Source of the DNA: a virus
Direction: 5' to 3' (one strand)
Length of the DNA: 25,050 bases
IMG/VR virus record: IMGVR_UViG_3300025769_000780
Coordinates: 1-25,050 of that record
The position numbers and the translations under genes are program-made. Each line of letters begins with the position of its first letter. The stretch's first letter is position 1. Positions 13,215 through 23,300 of the stretch are shown here, piece by piece. Under the pieces are notes generated by a model. The model was not told where the DNA came from. It saw only the letters and a program-made list of their open reading frames with translations, and did no database searches.

Positions 13215-13681
13215 TTGAGATTAACTTAACTGACGACGAAGTCATGATGTGCCAGCACATTGGACACCTGCGATCGGTGCTGTCCAGGGGCAACAATATT
13301 AAGGACAGAAAGCAGTCCAACATGGCCGGGCTTGATATAGATGCCCAAGGTGTCACCGCTGAGTATGCAGTAGCAAAGCACTTGAATGTATTCTTTGACC
13401 TCGGCCTCAGCCCTCGAGCTGGGTCAGCCGATGGAGTAATGAAAGGTCACTCCTATGATGTCAAAAGCACTCACCACGCCTTCGGAAAGTTACTGGCAAC
13501 CCTCAAGGACAACCCCGATGTGGACATGTATATCATGTGCCTCACACCGGATCGTTGGACAGTAAAGATGGTTGGCTGGTGCTGGAAGGATGAACTAATA
13601 AACAAAAAGAACATAAAGGATCTAGGTTACGGAAAGGGTTACGCACTCGAGCAGAACCAACTCCGTCCCTTCAAAAAATAA
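13211..13681 (+). CDS. PD-(D/E)XK-like nuclease fold protein (156 aa)
   Basis: The start at 13211 (MIEINLTDDEV) overlaps the previous stop by 4 nt; a start 9 codons earlier is less likely. The order of motifs is a Glu in GVTAEYAVAKHL (alpha-helix Glu), then ADGVMKGHSYDVKST with an Asp, a DVK core and a Lys, then VDMYIMCL as the next core strand. This is the E...D...DxK arrangement of restriction-endonuclease-like folds. It could be a structure-specific or host-DNA-degrading nuclease, or a Vsr-like repair enzyme. Family not recognised exactly. It is the second nuclease fold in one operon. Confidence 0.65.
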   Translation: MIEINLTDDEVMMCQHIGHLRSVLSRGNNIKDRKQSNMAGLDIDAQGVTAEYAVAKHLNVFFDLGLSPRAGSADGVMKGHSYDVKSTHHAFGKLLATLKDNPDVDMYIMCLTPDRWTVKMVGWCWKDELINKKNIKDLGYGKGYALEQNQLRPFKK

Positions 13682-13682
13682 T

Positions 13683-13868
13683 ATGAGTATGACACAAGTA
13701 GAAAGTAACGTCGAAAGAATACAAACTCGGATCGACATGATCCGACAGGAGTCCCGCACCCTATCCTTCAGGATGGAGAGAATGCTTGAGCAACGTAAGC
13801 AACTGACCCAAGAGAAGAATACGCTCAAGGATTTACTCACGGAACTCAATGTATCTGCCACAAAATAA
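13683..13868 (+). CDS. Short coiled-coil protein (61 aa)
   Basis: Almost the whole chain is a heptad-like coiled coil (VERIQTRIDMIRQESRTL, MERMLEQRKQLTQEKNTL). It starts one base after the preceding stop and overlaps the endonuclease VII-like gene by 20 nt, so it is translationally tied to it. It may act as a dimerisation partner for a neighbouring nuclease. Endonuclease VII of T4 dimerises through its own helices, so this could supply a separate one; that is speculation. Confidence 0.65.
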   Translation: MSMTQVESNVERIQTRIDMIRQESRTLSFRMERMLEQRKQLTQEKNTLKDLLTELNVSATK

Positions 13869-14289
13869 ACTCAAGGACTGGAGGGTTAAACATCAACCCA
13901 AAGCCTGCCCTCTTTTACTACGCAAAACTTCGGACTGGGTTGTGGATCATTGCCACAAATCCGGCATGGTCCGAGGTGTAGTATCGAGGGTTGGTAACTC
14001 CTTGTTAGGTAAGATAGAGAACTTTGCTTACCGCAGATGCCAGGTGAGCCAGAGTCATTTACCCGCCGTGCTTAGAGCAATAGCGGACTACGTGGAGCAG
14101 GATCAACAGGATGTATTGCACCCCGTTGGACTGACTCAACTTTCAAAAAGATTTAAATCCTTGACATCCGAAAAACAGAAGGCCACTTTAGTAGATCTAG
14201 GGGCGAAACGAAAACAACTCATGGAATGTTCTAATGCCTCAGAACGAACCAAATTATTCCGTGAACTAACTAAACATAAACATGAATAA
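13849..14289 (+). CDS. Endonuclease VII-like Holliday junction resolvase lacking full zinc site
   Basis: A 146-residue protein. WVVDHCHKSGMVRGVVSRVGN (residues 30-50) matches the core of recombination endonuclease VII: the DHCH block with the catalytic Asp33 and His34, and Asn50 in the place of T4 Asn62. T4 endonuclease VII binds zinc through two CxxC pairs. Here only one Cys remains at the first site (KACPLL) and the second is replaced by SRVGN, so zinc is probably lost. The enzyme would resolve branched replicative DNA before packaging. The C-terminal part is helical and Lys-rich. It is followed by ERF with an 8-nt overlap. Family call good, activity unproven. Confidence 0.78.
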   Translation: MYLPQNKLKDWRVKHQPKACPLLLRKTSDWVVDHCHKSGMVRGVVSRVGNSLLGKIENFAYRRCQVSQSHLPAVLRAIADYVEQDQQDVLHPVGLTQLSKRFKSLTSEKQKATLVDLGAKRKQLMECSNASERTKLFRELTKHKHE

Positions 14290-14755
14290 ATTGAATATAC
14301 ATTCAAAACTCAAAGGGATTCAATGGTCCCTTAAAGCTCCCAAGGGGCAGACTAATAAGTTCGGCGGGTACAGCTATCGCTCCGCTGAGGACATACTAAC
14401 AGCTCTTAAGCCTCTACTCGATGAGTGGAACTGTACGCTTGTTATAACTGACGACATGGTCGAAGTAGGTGGGCGTGTATACGTCAAGTCCACGGCTGTG
14501 CTAGCAGATACTGAAGGCGAGTACACAATACAAGCAAATGGATTTGCGAGAGAAGCAGAGACGCGCAAGGGGATGGATGACTCACAGATTACCGGGTCAG
14601 CTAGTTCCTACGCTCGCAAGTATGCACTCAATGGACTCTTTGCTATCGACGATACAAAGGACGCTGATGCTACTAACAATCACGGCAAGAAGCCAACAAC
14701 ACAAACCAAGAAGATAAGCCAGACAGCTAACGCTGACTCGAACTTTGACTTCTAA
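14282..14755 (+). CDS. erf: ERF family single-strand annealing protein
   Basis: A 157-residue protein of the P22 ERF type. FGGYSYRSAEDILTALKPLL near residues 28-47 and MDDSQITGSASSYARKYAL followed by NGLFAID near residues 99-124 are the two hallmark segments of the family. The C-terminal 35 residues are low-complexity and end in acidic ADSNFDF. ERF proteins form rings and anneal complementary single strands, supporting recombination and genome concatenation or circularisation. It lies after the resolvase and before the SSB-like gene, and in the same operon as a RecB-like nuclease, a typical exonuclease plus annealase pairing. It overlaps the upstream gene by 8 nt. Confidence 0.93.
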   Translation: MNKLNIHSKLKGIQWSLKAPKGQTNKFGGYSYRSAEDILTALKPLLDEWNCTLVITDDMVEVGGRVYVKSTAVLADTEGEYTIQANGFAREAETRKGMDDSQITGSASSYARKYALNGLFAIDDTKDADATNNHGKKPTTQTKKISQTANADSNFDF

Positions 14756-14769
14756 TAACCAATAATACA

Positions 14770-15048
14770 ATGCCAAAGTACAACAACGAAAACACTGGGG
14801 TGCTATTCCCCGAAAGCAAACGTGAGTCCGATTCATCGCCTCACGCCACAGGAACACTAGAAGTCACTGCACCAGGCAAGTACCGTGCGGCGGCTTGGAA
14901 GAACCAGAGCCAATCTGGTCCTGTTATGAACATCCGTTTGACTCGTCTCGATGAGGACAAACAGCCAGAGCAATATCGCAGAGGCGGAACCCCAAATCAG
15001 CCCACAGCGGCTCCTTCCGCCGCCCCAGCGGGAGACGATCCTTTTTAA
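14770..15048 (+). CDS. Small SSB-like protein with acidic tail
   Basis: A 92-residue protein. The core, NNENTGVLFPESKRESDSSP then KYRAAAWKNQSQSGPVMNIR, matches a small beta-rich phage protein family I recall as SSB-like. The tail is Pro/Ala-rich and ends GDDPF, like the acidic Asp/Pro-Phe tip by which SSB recruits partner proteins. It lies immediately downstream of ERF and before a strong terminator. Its leader is ACCAATAATACA without a Shine-Dalgarno site. A single-stranded DNA-binding role is likely but inferred from motif likeness and neighbours. Confidence 0.65.
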   Translation: MPKYNNENTGVLFPESKRESDSSPHATGTLEVTAPGKYRAAAWKNQSQSGPVMNIRLTRLDEDKQPEQYRRGGTPNQPTAAPSAAPAGDDPF

Positions 15049-15067
15049 GGGTCACTTGATTATCAAG

Positions 15068-15096
15068 GGGGAGAGGGTCACGCCTCTCCCCTTTTT
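15068..15096 (+). terminator. Strong terminator after the recombination operon
   Basis: A 9-bp GC-rich stem (15068-15076 with 15083-15091), loop GTCACG, then TTTTT. It separates the recombination operon from the helicase operon. Confidence 0.92.
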
Positions 15097-15141
15097 ATTC
15101 TTTACTTAGTTACATGAACCAACAAAAACAAAAATATAAAT

Positions 15142-15348
15142 ATGAGATACACCTATATGCTCAACATGGACAACGAAAAGGCGGAGTCCTGCGATGTTGT
15201 CGTTAAGTTTCGGACAGACGCTTTTGAAAGATTTGATGGATTCACTTCCATCTATTCCGATAAACCACTTTACTCCGAGGACCTAGCTTACCTAGAAGAA
15301 TGGGTAATGCAGGGCAAGGATCAGTGGAGACCACAAATTGACAATTAG
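15142..15348 (+). CDS. Small unknown protein (68 aa)
   Basis: It starts MRYTYMLNMDNEKAESCD after an A-rich leader (CCAACAAAAACAAAAATATAA) with no Shine-Dalgarno site. It is acidic, and beta-like at the N-terminus (DVVVKFRTDAFERFDGFTSIY) with a helical Trp-containing end (YLEEWVMQGKDQW). No family is recognised. It is the first gene after the terminator at 15068-15096, so a promoter near 15097-15130 is expected, but I cannot point to a good one. Confidence 0.6.
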   Translation: MRYTYMLNMDNEKAESCDVVVKFRTDAFERFDGFTSIYSDKPLYSEDLAYLEEWVMQGKDQWRPQIDN

Positions 15349-15370
15349 AACCAATAACAAAACAAAAACC

Positions 15371-15625
15371 ATGAACGAATTACTACAAGGATACATTGAC
15401 GCGGGTGAACCGCTACTAAAGATGGACGGCTTTGATGACTGCATTGCAGGGGTCGTAGAAAGAATAGGACAGGACCCCATCATATGCTATGACAAGGCTA
15501 AGGTCATTGACCAGATGATCGCCGATGGCATGACCGAAGAGGAGGCCGTCGAATACTTTGAATACAACCAAATAGGCGCATGGGTAGGTGACAGGACACC
15601 TTGCTTCCTAATATCACAGCCATGA
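15371..15625 (+). CDS. Conserved phage protein of unknown function (84 aa)
   Basis: The ATG at 15371 (MNELLQGYIDAG) follows the leader CCAATAACAAAACAAAAACC and is chosen over an in-frame upstream start at 15338, inside the preceding gene. FDDCIAGVVERIGQDPIICY then MTEEEAVEYFEYNQIGAWVG is a pattern I recall as widely conserved in phages next to replication genes, without assigned activity. It overlaps the helicase start by 4 nt (ATGA), so it is translationally coupled to it. The role may be as a helicase or replisome accessory; this is inference only. Confidence 0.7.
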   Translation: MNELLQGYIDAGEPLLKMDGFDDCIAGVVERIGQDPIICYDKAKVIDQMIADGMTEEEAVEYFEYNQIGAWVGDRTPCFLISQP

Positions 15626-16908
15626 AGGAATTAGAGAAAAGCCTTTTGGGGACAATCCTAAAGGCTGAGATAAACGATGGGTGCAACGCGTTACTGAACG
15701 AAGCGAAGGAGTCCGGCATCAACGCTGACTTCTTTACGGCCCACGATACTCAGTCAATGTGGGAGGCTATGTGCAAGCTGGACTCCAAAGGAGTTATCCT
15801 TGGCACGATGTCCCTGTTCACGGATATGTCCAAGGGTCAGAAGGGACTCGATGCTAACTCAGTCTGGTCCACGCATGACAAAGGTCTAAGCGAGTTGCAC
15901 TTCAAGGGATTAACGGATGACATGGTGGAGTCCCACAGGACAAGGAACCTCTCGCGTCTGTCTCTGGTTATCAAGGACGGCTTACAGGAGGGTAAGGACT
16001 CCGAAGAGATCCTTACTACTATACAGGGTCAGTGCGATTCCATATCCTCGTTGACTCCTACTAGGGATAATCTACAAACCATTGTTGATCAAACATTTGA
16101 GGACGTTACAGGTAAGGTAGATTTTTCTAAATACCTACGGACTGGCATCCAATCCATTGATGATGTTCTCTACAGAGGTGGCTACGGATCAGGCCAGCTG
16201 TGCGTCCTAGCTTCACGGCCAGGGTGCGGCAAGACCGCATACGCCTTGAACTTCTTGAGCAACACCTGCACGACAGGCAATGGTATGTTACTCTTCAATC
16301 TTGAGATGGGTGCTAACCAGATAATGAAGCGCATCTTCAGCATTAAGTCAGGACTACATATGCGTAGGTTCGAGGACGGGCTAGCTCCGGCGGACAAGAT
16401 GCAAGCACTGAGGAAGACTACCGAAACCGTGAAGGGTTGGAACTGCTGGATCCGTGACAACGTATATCGACTGGACCACATACTAGCAACAGCTAGGGGT
16501 ATGCACAGAAAGCATAAGGTAAATGGAATCATTATTGATTACTGCCAGCTGATAAAGCCCATGTCCAAGAACATATCCAGAGAGCAACAAGTCGCAGAGA
16601 TCAGCCGTGAGTTAAAGCTACTCGCCAAGGACTTAGATATACCCGTCCTGTTACTCGCACAGGTGAACCGTGAATCCGAAAAGGATGACCGCTCTCCTAT
16701 TATGTCCGACCTCCGTGAGAGTGGAGCCTTGGAGCAGGATGCTGACAGTATTATATTTCTGTGGCAGACTTTATCAGAGAGGGAACAGAAGATGGACTAC
16801 GTCCGCTGGACTCTAGCCAAGCAGAGGGAGGGCATGGGATATACCCAAGGCCGTATCCTCTTTAACAAAGGCACTCAGAAGATGGAGGATCACTCACAGT
16901 TCATTTGA
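15622..16908 (+). CDS. Replicative DNA helicase, DnaB type
   Basis: A 428-residue helicase starting MKELEKSLLG, by an ATGA overlap with the previous gene; the in-frame start 7 codons earlier is less likely. The N-terminal 150 residues form the DnaB-N-like partner-binding domain. The RecA-like domain has Walker A ASRPGCGKTAY (about 198-207), Walker B NGIIIDYCQL (301-310), a sensor-like LLAQVNRE (345-351) and the DnaB signature DLRESGALEQDADSIIFL (363-380), then a basic motif near KQREG. It unwinds DNA at the phage fork as a hexamer. No primase, loader or polymerase is seen in the window, so it may recruit the host replisome. Confidence 0.95.
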   Translation: MKELEKSLLGTILKAEINDGCNALLNEAKESGINADFFTAHDTQSMWEAMCKLDSKGVILGTMSLFTDMSKGQKGLDANSVWSTHDKGLSELHFKGLTDDMVESHRTRNLSRLSLVIKDGLQEGKDSEEILTTIQGQCDSISSLTPTRDNLQTIVDQTFEDVTGKVDFSKYLRTGIQSIDDVLYRGGYGSGQLCVLASRPGCGKTAYALNFLSNTCTTGNGMLLFNLEMGANQIMKRIFSIKSGLHMRRFEDGLAPADKMQALRKTTETVKGWNCWIRDNVYRLDHILATARGMHRKHKVNGIIIDYCQLIKPMSKNISREQQVAEISRELKLLAKDLDIPVLLLAQVNRESEKDDRSPIMSDLRESGALEQDADSIIFLWQTLSEREQKMDYVRWTLAKQREGMGYTQGRILFNKGTQKMEDHSQFI

Positions 16909-16909
16909 T

Positions 16910-17161
16910 ATGAAGCCTCACCAGAAGCGGACGGCTCGTTACCATAAAATCATTGAGGATTTTTTCGGTGGCTATGTCTGCGGTGAGTGCGGGTTCAAGG
17001 GCAAGGCAGTTCAATTTGACTGTCATCACCTGCCTGGGTATGAGAAGGTGAGAGCCATCAGGGACTTCGCCAGAACGGGGAACCGTCAGGAGTTCATTGA
17101 GGAGCTAGAGAAGTGCGAACTTCTATGTGCAAATTGCCACAGGCTGGAGCATTCCTCTTGA
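16910..17161 (+). CDS. HNH endonuclease (83 aa)
   Basis: A small zinc-type HNH protein. CGEC (24-27) and the later Cys pair in CANC (73-76) supply four zinc-binding cysteines. DCHHLPG (37-43) provides the first catalytic His block. NCHRLEH (75-81) completes the HNH core. It begins one base after the helicase stop. HNH proteins in phages act as homing, nicking or packaging-associated nucleases; this one is free-standing, far from the terminase genes, which disfavours a packaging role. Its stop codon overlaps a TTGACA element. Confidence 0.85.
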   Translation: MKPHQKRTARYHKIIEDFFGGYVCGECGFKGKAVQFDCHHLPGYEKVRAIRDFARTGNRQEFIEELEKCELLCANCHRLEHSS

Positions 17162-17190
17162 CAGAAAACATAGGACACCTATGTTATAAT
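17158..17190 (+). promoter_or_regulatory. Promoter-like element with internal palindrome
   Basis: TTGACA (17158-17163) is followed by TATGTT (17180-17185, 16-bp spacing) overlapping TATAAT (17185-17190, 21-bp spacing). A perfect inverted repeat ACATAGG-ACA-CCTATGT (17168-17184) lies between the boxes, suiting a repressor site; it could also work as a weak terminator for the HNH gene. Confidence 0.45.
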
Positions 17191-17270
17191 TATTCTACCA
17201 CACAAATGGTTCGTGTGTTAGTTGGTTCATATAGTAATACAAGGTAAGCCGAAGGAGTAATCCCAGGCGA

Positions 17271-17300
17271 AGTGCGGTTTTCATGGACCGCGCTTTTGTT
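17271..17300 (+). terminator. Intrinsic terminator
   Basis: An 8-bp stem (17271-17278 with 17287-17294), loop of 8 nt, then TTTTGTT. It is the first of two terminators closing the rightward early block. Confidence 0.75.
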
Positions 17301-17312
17301 CAGTCCTTGGAG

Positions 17313-17347
17313 GGGCTGTTCCGTGTTATTCCGGAGCAGCCCTTTTT
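17313..17347 (+). terminator. Strong terminator at the convergence point
   Basis: An 11-bp stem (17313-17323 with 17332-17342, one T-G pair), loop of 8 nt, then TTTTT. It abuts the stop codon of the oppositely oriented giant gene at 17349. The minus strand lacks a T run after the same hairpin, so it terminates mainly plus-strand transcripts. Confidence 0.88.
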
Positions 17348-17348
17348 A

Positions 17349-20300
17349 CTAGAACAACCGTTGAGGAAGTTTAATTTCAGACGGTATAACAATAGGATCC
17401 TGTCCGACCTTCTTCTTGCGTTCGTATTTGCGTAGCTGTGATTCAGTGTTGAATCCAAACACCCTGTTTATAATTTCACTATAAGGTCCAAAGGCTGTTA
17501 TATCTTTGGGTTGAACCTTCTGTCCCATTGAAAGTCTTTGCATTACCAACAACATATCACCCGCCATCTGCAAGGACACCGGAGCGAAGTATGAAACAGC
17601 GGCCCCGAAAATACCTTCTCTTTTTATTTTGTATCCCGTGTAGGTGCTGATACCCAAAGGGGACAACAAAGAATTAATAAGGTAATCGTTCAGGTATCCT
17701 AGTCTACCCGCGATGAAATCCTTTAGTCCAGCAACGGGCATACCTATCGCAGCTAGGCCAGCCAATAATCTTAATAAGTCTATGACTGCTCTTCGTCTCT
17801 CGAGGTTAGACAGCCTTGGATCCGCAATGCGATTAATAATTTCTGAACGAGCATTATTCATCTGGTTCACCATGAAGCTCTTCATCATGTACAAGATCTG
17901 AGCATTCGGGTTCTCCGTAGCAGCCAGTGGTCGACTACCTTTACTCATTGGCTGGGACTCGTTAAGTCTTGAAAACAGAACCTGTCTTACCAAAGGTGCA
18001 TTTCTAAATTGATCTGAATTAGGTTTGCCTGGCTTGAATCTCTTGAGTTCAGCCATGAATTGAATCTGTTGATTTGGACTCAGGCCCAAGTAAGAAAGTT
18101 CTGAAGCAAACAGCTTTGATTTATTGCTGTTACGGTCCCGGTAGTATCCGTTGGTCAGTTTTCTGTATCGATTGAAGTTCGCAGTAAGATTTGCGTTCTT
18201 CATCCTCATGTCCAATTGCCTAAAGCCGGTAGTCATTAGTAATTTCCGTAAGGACTTATTACTTAAATTAGCTGCCTTAGCAAACTTAGATCCGTCCGTC
18301 CGTGCAGTCTTGTCCTGGACGAACTCACTAGCAATTTGTTCGACATCAATGCCAACCATTTGACCGGTCACTGTGTTGTTCAATATCGCAGATAAGGTTC
18401 CGATGGGATTATTTTTTACAGTAACAAACGTAGTATCCAGGAGTTGCGATAAGGTCGAAGTGAACTCAACGAGTCCTGATATGTAACCCAGGCTTCTAAG
18501 TAATTCTAACGGCGCAGCCTCTTGCTTTCTTACTCTGACTGCCCGCTGGAAGATGTCCGGGATGATTCCCTCCGCCTGCTCTTCCGTGATGCGGTTAGCC
18601 GCTACAAGTTCTCTCAACAAAACGGACAGGTCACTAGGCACTTCGTTTTTATTTATCTTAATGCCCGTGTCCTCATACGTGTAACGACGACCAATGATCC
18701 GAAGTGTCTCAAGTGAGGATGTCATGTTATAGATGTATCTTTCCAGGGCTACATCAATGTCATCGTAAGCATCAATAATTTTTGACGGAATCAGATCACC
18801 CTCAAGAACTCCAACGGTTCTTTCTTTAGTGCTGCTAGGTGTTGCCCCCTTGGGCTTTTTAAATCCTTCCTGCCGCAGGTAATCGTCAAAGTAAATGGCT
18901 TCATAGTAGGCTGTTTCTTTGCCTCCTAGTACAGGTATAATCTCCTTGTTAGCTAACTCACGAACGGACTCAGGGACGGGCTGCCCTTGTTCCTGTAACT
19001 CGTCCAGTCTAGCGCGGGCCTCTTTAATCTCTTGGTTCTGGCCCTTGATGATTACATTACCTTCGCTATCCTTCGTGCCTTTTATATACTCCCGGAAGCC
19101 AGTCTTGGCGGACTTGCCGTAATAATTTTTTACCTTATCTAGGTCATTAATAAAGCGAGGCATGTAGTCATACACCTTGCCCATCTCAACGCCTGCCTTA
19201 GTTCCTTCGTCCAGGATCTCGTCCAGGATAAATCTTGGTCCTAGCTGGAAGTCATTATACATTCCGTATTTCTTTAGGAGTGCATCTCTTTCTTTAATAA
19301 AATTCTGGCCGCGTTCGCTGACGGATACTTCACTGAACAACAATAATCTTTTTAGTCTTTGGAAGTCCCGCTTGCTTTTCTTTTCAATACCCCTGTATTT
19401 TTCTACGAAGGGTAAGGCGGCTCTCAATCTGTCCAAAGATTTGCTTTCGATATTGTAGTAATACTGATTGCTGAAACCCTTTAGGGATGGATCAATGTCA
19501 GCCAGCAAAGCGTTCATTGTTTTAGCGTACTTATCAAAAGCCGTGACTTCTATTTTCCGTTCATTAAAGGGTTCGCCCTGGACAGCAAATCCGTAATTAG
19601 AATTAGGGAAGACTGGAGCCGACTGGGCCGTAGCTTCTTTGACGATTGTTTGGTTGATAAGTTTAGCACTGGGATCAACCTGCTGTAAAAGTTCGGCAGA
19701 AGCACGGATAACTCCAGCGGCCTCTGGGTTTGCCTTAACTTCAGCCCCTAAAGTTCTAGCCAAGTAGGACTGCACCGACTTCAGAAGGGACTTGAGTTTT
19801 TCAAATGCTGGTCCTTTACGAATGTAGCTCTCGGTAAGATCTCCATACAATGCTTGCTGTATAGCAGCCCGACTGTACTCGGCACCGAATTGTGCGTCAG
19901 TCTCCAAGCCTGAGTAAACCTGTGAGATAGCTGTTCGCTGTTCCGGTGTCAGGCTTTTACCTAAGCTGGACATAAAGGACTGAAATGCTTCGCCCTCATT
20001 CTTTCCCTTAGCTTTTTGTAAAATAACCTTGGACATTGCCGCGTGAATCATTTCTTCACGCATAGCAGCTGTTATGTACTTTTGGTCCTGTTGGGCCAGT
20101 GCCGCTGGGTTGTACTCAATAACGCCCTGTGTGGCATTGTATTGAGCCATAGGAACCGTATAGTTTGGTATTATGTCTACCCCTATCTTGTCCGCCAGGG
20201 GTAAGAAGTTCTTGGTTATGAATTGATCCAGGGTATTTTGATTAAATGTACCCCCTGGGTCTGTCGGTGCTACCTGAGCAGTTTCATCTGTAGGCGCAGC

Positions 20301-23300
20301 CTTAGCTATGACATCTGTTCCAGTGCCTTCTAGGTATTCTTTTCCGGCTTCGACGAACTGGTCAACCCTTGATTGGATTGAGATTTCTCCGAAGACTTCT
20401 GGCGCAATCCGCTGCCCAGTCTCTGCAAGTCTTTGTCCGTATTGCTGCCGAAGGCGTAAGAGCCTTTCCCGTATATTGCCTGTGCTTCCTGATTGCTCAA
20501 TTTCTTGTATATAACTTTCGCCATTTTGATTATCCTTCCAATTATTTTCTGTAAATGTAGTAACTGCTGAAAAGTTCTGTATTGTTAATGAATCCGAGCC
20601 AGTATATTGCTCCGCAAACTTTTGTAAAGTGTTTTCTACGCCCCTTGCTTTTGATTCAGTTAAGCCAAAAACTATAATGCCCTGCTCTCCCGGCATTGCT
20701 CTAGTAGAGAAGCCTCTCAGTGCCTCAGCGTCCCTGGCTGCTTTTTTGTCGGCACCTGTTTGTAATTGATTTACGAAATCAACAAAGTTAGAAAGTTCAT
20801 TGTTACTTAAACCAACCAAAGCAACTGCTCTTTGATTATTGCCACCCTTACCAATGACTGCTTGCATCGTGCCGGCTTGTTCCGTAACCCAGGCTAGAGA
20901 ATTAGTAAAGATGTTCGCGGCCTCACTAGAACCCATTATATAAAAGTTTCCTGAAGGGGAAACACTGCCCTCCCAAGAACCAATGCCGAACTCCTCGTCC
21001 CTAAGTATTGCCGAGGGTGCCATCTCTTGTTGGACCCTGGGTACTATAAAACTTAATACATCTTCTGTGATTACAGTTTTTTGTTGTTCGTTAAGTTTTT
21101 GAAAATCAGGATAGATCTGTGTAATTTTAGATCCTAGGCCATAGTCTACTTCAGCAGCTACACGAAAAGTATTTTCAATCAAAGAAGATTCTAGGTCCGA
21201 TTCTTTCAAGCCGTATTGTCGTAGTATCCGCATCCATCCGACCGCTTGTACCTCAGCCGGTATCCAGTCAGTGCGACCCTTCCATCCGATGGAGTTCAAG
21301 TAATCCGTGAGACGATTACCCCAATCCGATATACCCTCGTATTCGCCCTTAGACGGAGAACCAGTCAAATCTCTGACGAGTTGAACTTCTTGGCCTCCTA
21401 CTCGAAGTATAGCTTCCTCTGGCTCGGTCTTAGTTTTACCCTTAACCGTCTTCTTTTTAACCTTCGTAATTTCTACGGAAGCTGGTTGGCCATCTACAGT
21501 AAGAACTCCATTATCTGAAAATCTTTTTATTCGTGTAAGTGTTTGTTGATCTAACTTTCCGGAGTCACGGCCAGTGTGAACATCGGCAACAAAAGGCATA
21601 CCTCCCTCAGGAGAATCGCCCATGAAAGTACGAGTTCTCTTACCCATACCCGCATCAATAAAGTCACTGAGCTTTGCATCCAGTCCTTTTTCAGCTAAGG
21701 TATCAGTAAATATAGCCTCTAGTTTTTCGTCCGCTAGACCGCCCTTCTTACCTGACTTGATGCCAGTAAGACGATCAATGACTCTAAATGTATTGCGTAC
21801 ACCACCAGCTGGTGATTCGTTTTGTTGTGATGCAAGCCATGCCAACATCATCTTTGGTCCTCTCTTCGGACCGAACTCTTTTGTAAATTTACTTTTAAGT
21901 GAATCGTACCAACCAGCCGCATTGCTTATTTCTTGGTCCGTGAACCATGCAGAAGTTTCTTCGGTCCAACCTTCAAAACTCTTGCCGCCTCTCTCTGAAT
22001 CCTTACCTATATAAATAGGCTTGCCGTTGACTTCTAATCTAAGCGATGGATTCTTACCTTCTCCAGTTCCAGCTCTACGTCTTTTCTTGCTAGCTAAATT
22101 TTGCGCTGGGTCACCAGATGCTCCTTTAATAAAGTCAATGGTTTGTACAGGCGCAGCCCCGGCTACTACGTCTGGATCAACAGCACCCTCTACTTCACGA
22201 GAAAGAAACTCGTTACGCGGGGTCTTTCCGTACACTGGATTTTTAGCTAGGACAAGTGGTCCAATCTGTATGACCTCATCGGCGGACATTACCTCTTGCA
22301 TACTAGAACGATCATAGAAGTAACCCCTTCGCTTGGGGTCCATGCCCACTTGTATAAAAGATGGATCCTTGATTGCCGCATTAGCGCGAGCAACAGCCTG
22401 ATCTTCGGTTAAGTTTACATACTGCCCCAGTATTGTGGCTATTGGTATTTTAGTTTCTTTCTTAGAAGCAATACCCGTAGCTATAACTTGACCGGCAGGT
22501 TTGTCGTAACCCACGATGCCAAACCTTGGATTAGTAACAACTGAAGTAGATTGATGACTAATAGAAGCACCACCTCTAAATCCTTTTGTTTTTTCTGTAG
22601 CTCCGTGAATGGTAGGAACCCATACACCGTGATCTCGGTAAGCAGGAATGTCTAGGCGCAGTTTAACAAATGTTCCCGTTGGAAGATTCCTGGCTTGATT
22701 AATTTTTTCACGCTTGTCTTCGGCCAGCCCACGAAGCATATCAGATTCACTCGCAGGAGGAGGAACCTCCTTGTATGGCCTAACGGGATTAACTCTGTCT
22801 ATAACGCTAGCAAGCTGCTTGCTCTCAGATGGTGTAATCCTGCCGCCTGACTTTAACTTTGTAAAGATAGGCAAAGCCGCTTTAACCACCTCTGGTTTTG
22901 GCATCATTTCTTTTCTATAAGGAGTAAATGCACCTACGGTAATATCCTTTTCGTCCAGAATGTTAGGCAGCCTATCTCCGGCCTGGGCTATCGGGTCAAG
23001 TTCTTCGGCTAACTCTTGACTAATAATATCAATTTCATCTTGAGTAAGTTCTGCCTCCACGACCTCTTCTTCTACTGCGGCTTCTTCCTCTACTACAGGA
23101 TCCGGGGTAACCTCTTTCTCTACCTTGAAGTCAGATGTATTAATACCCTCGTATTTTATGTTGACTGCACGATCACCTAAGCCCTGGGTAGCAAGCCTAA
23201 CGGCTTCCTCTGGATTAGCTGCTTGGAGATTGAGAATGCTTTGTTCGTCGTTCTTGGGATTAATATAGCTGACCGTATAAGTAAGTTCAGTATCCGGGTC

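Larger units (their letters stand above)
17191..17347 (+). ncRNA. Possible small RNA at the end of the early region
   Basis: This gene-free stretch is bounded by a promoter-like element on its left and by two terminators on its right. It contains AGTAATACAAGG (17233-17244), a 12-mer also found at 8266-8277 downstream of the early promoter, at a similar distance from the -10 box. There is no reading frame of note. A small RNA of about 100-150 nt is possible; the evidence is context only. Confidence 0.3.
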
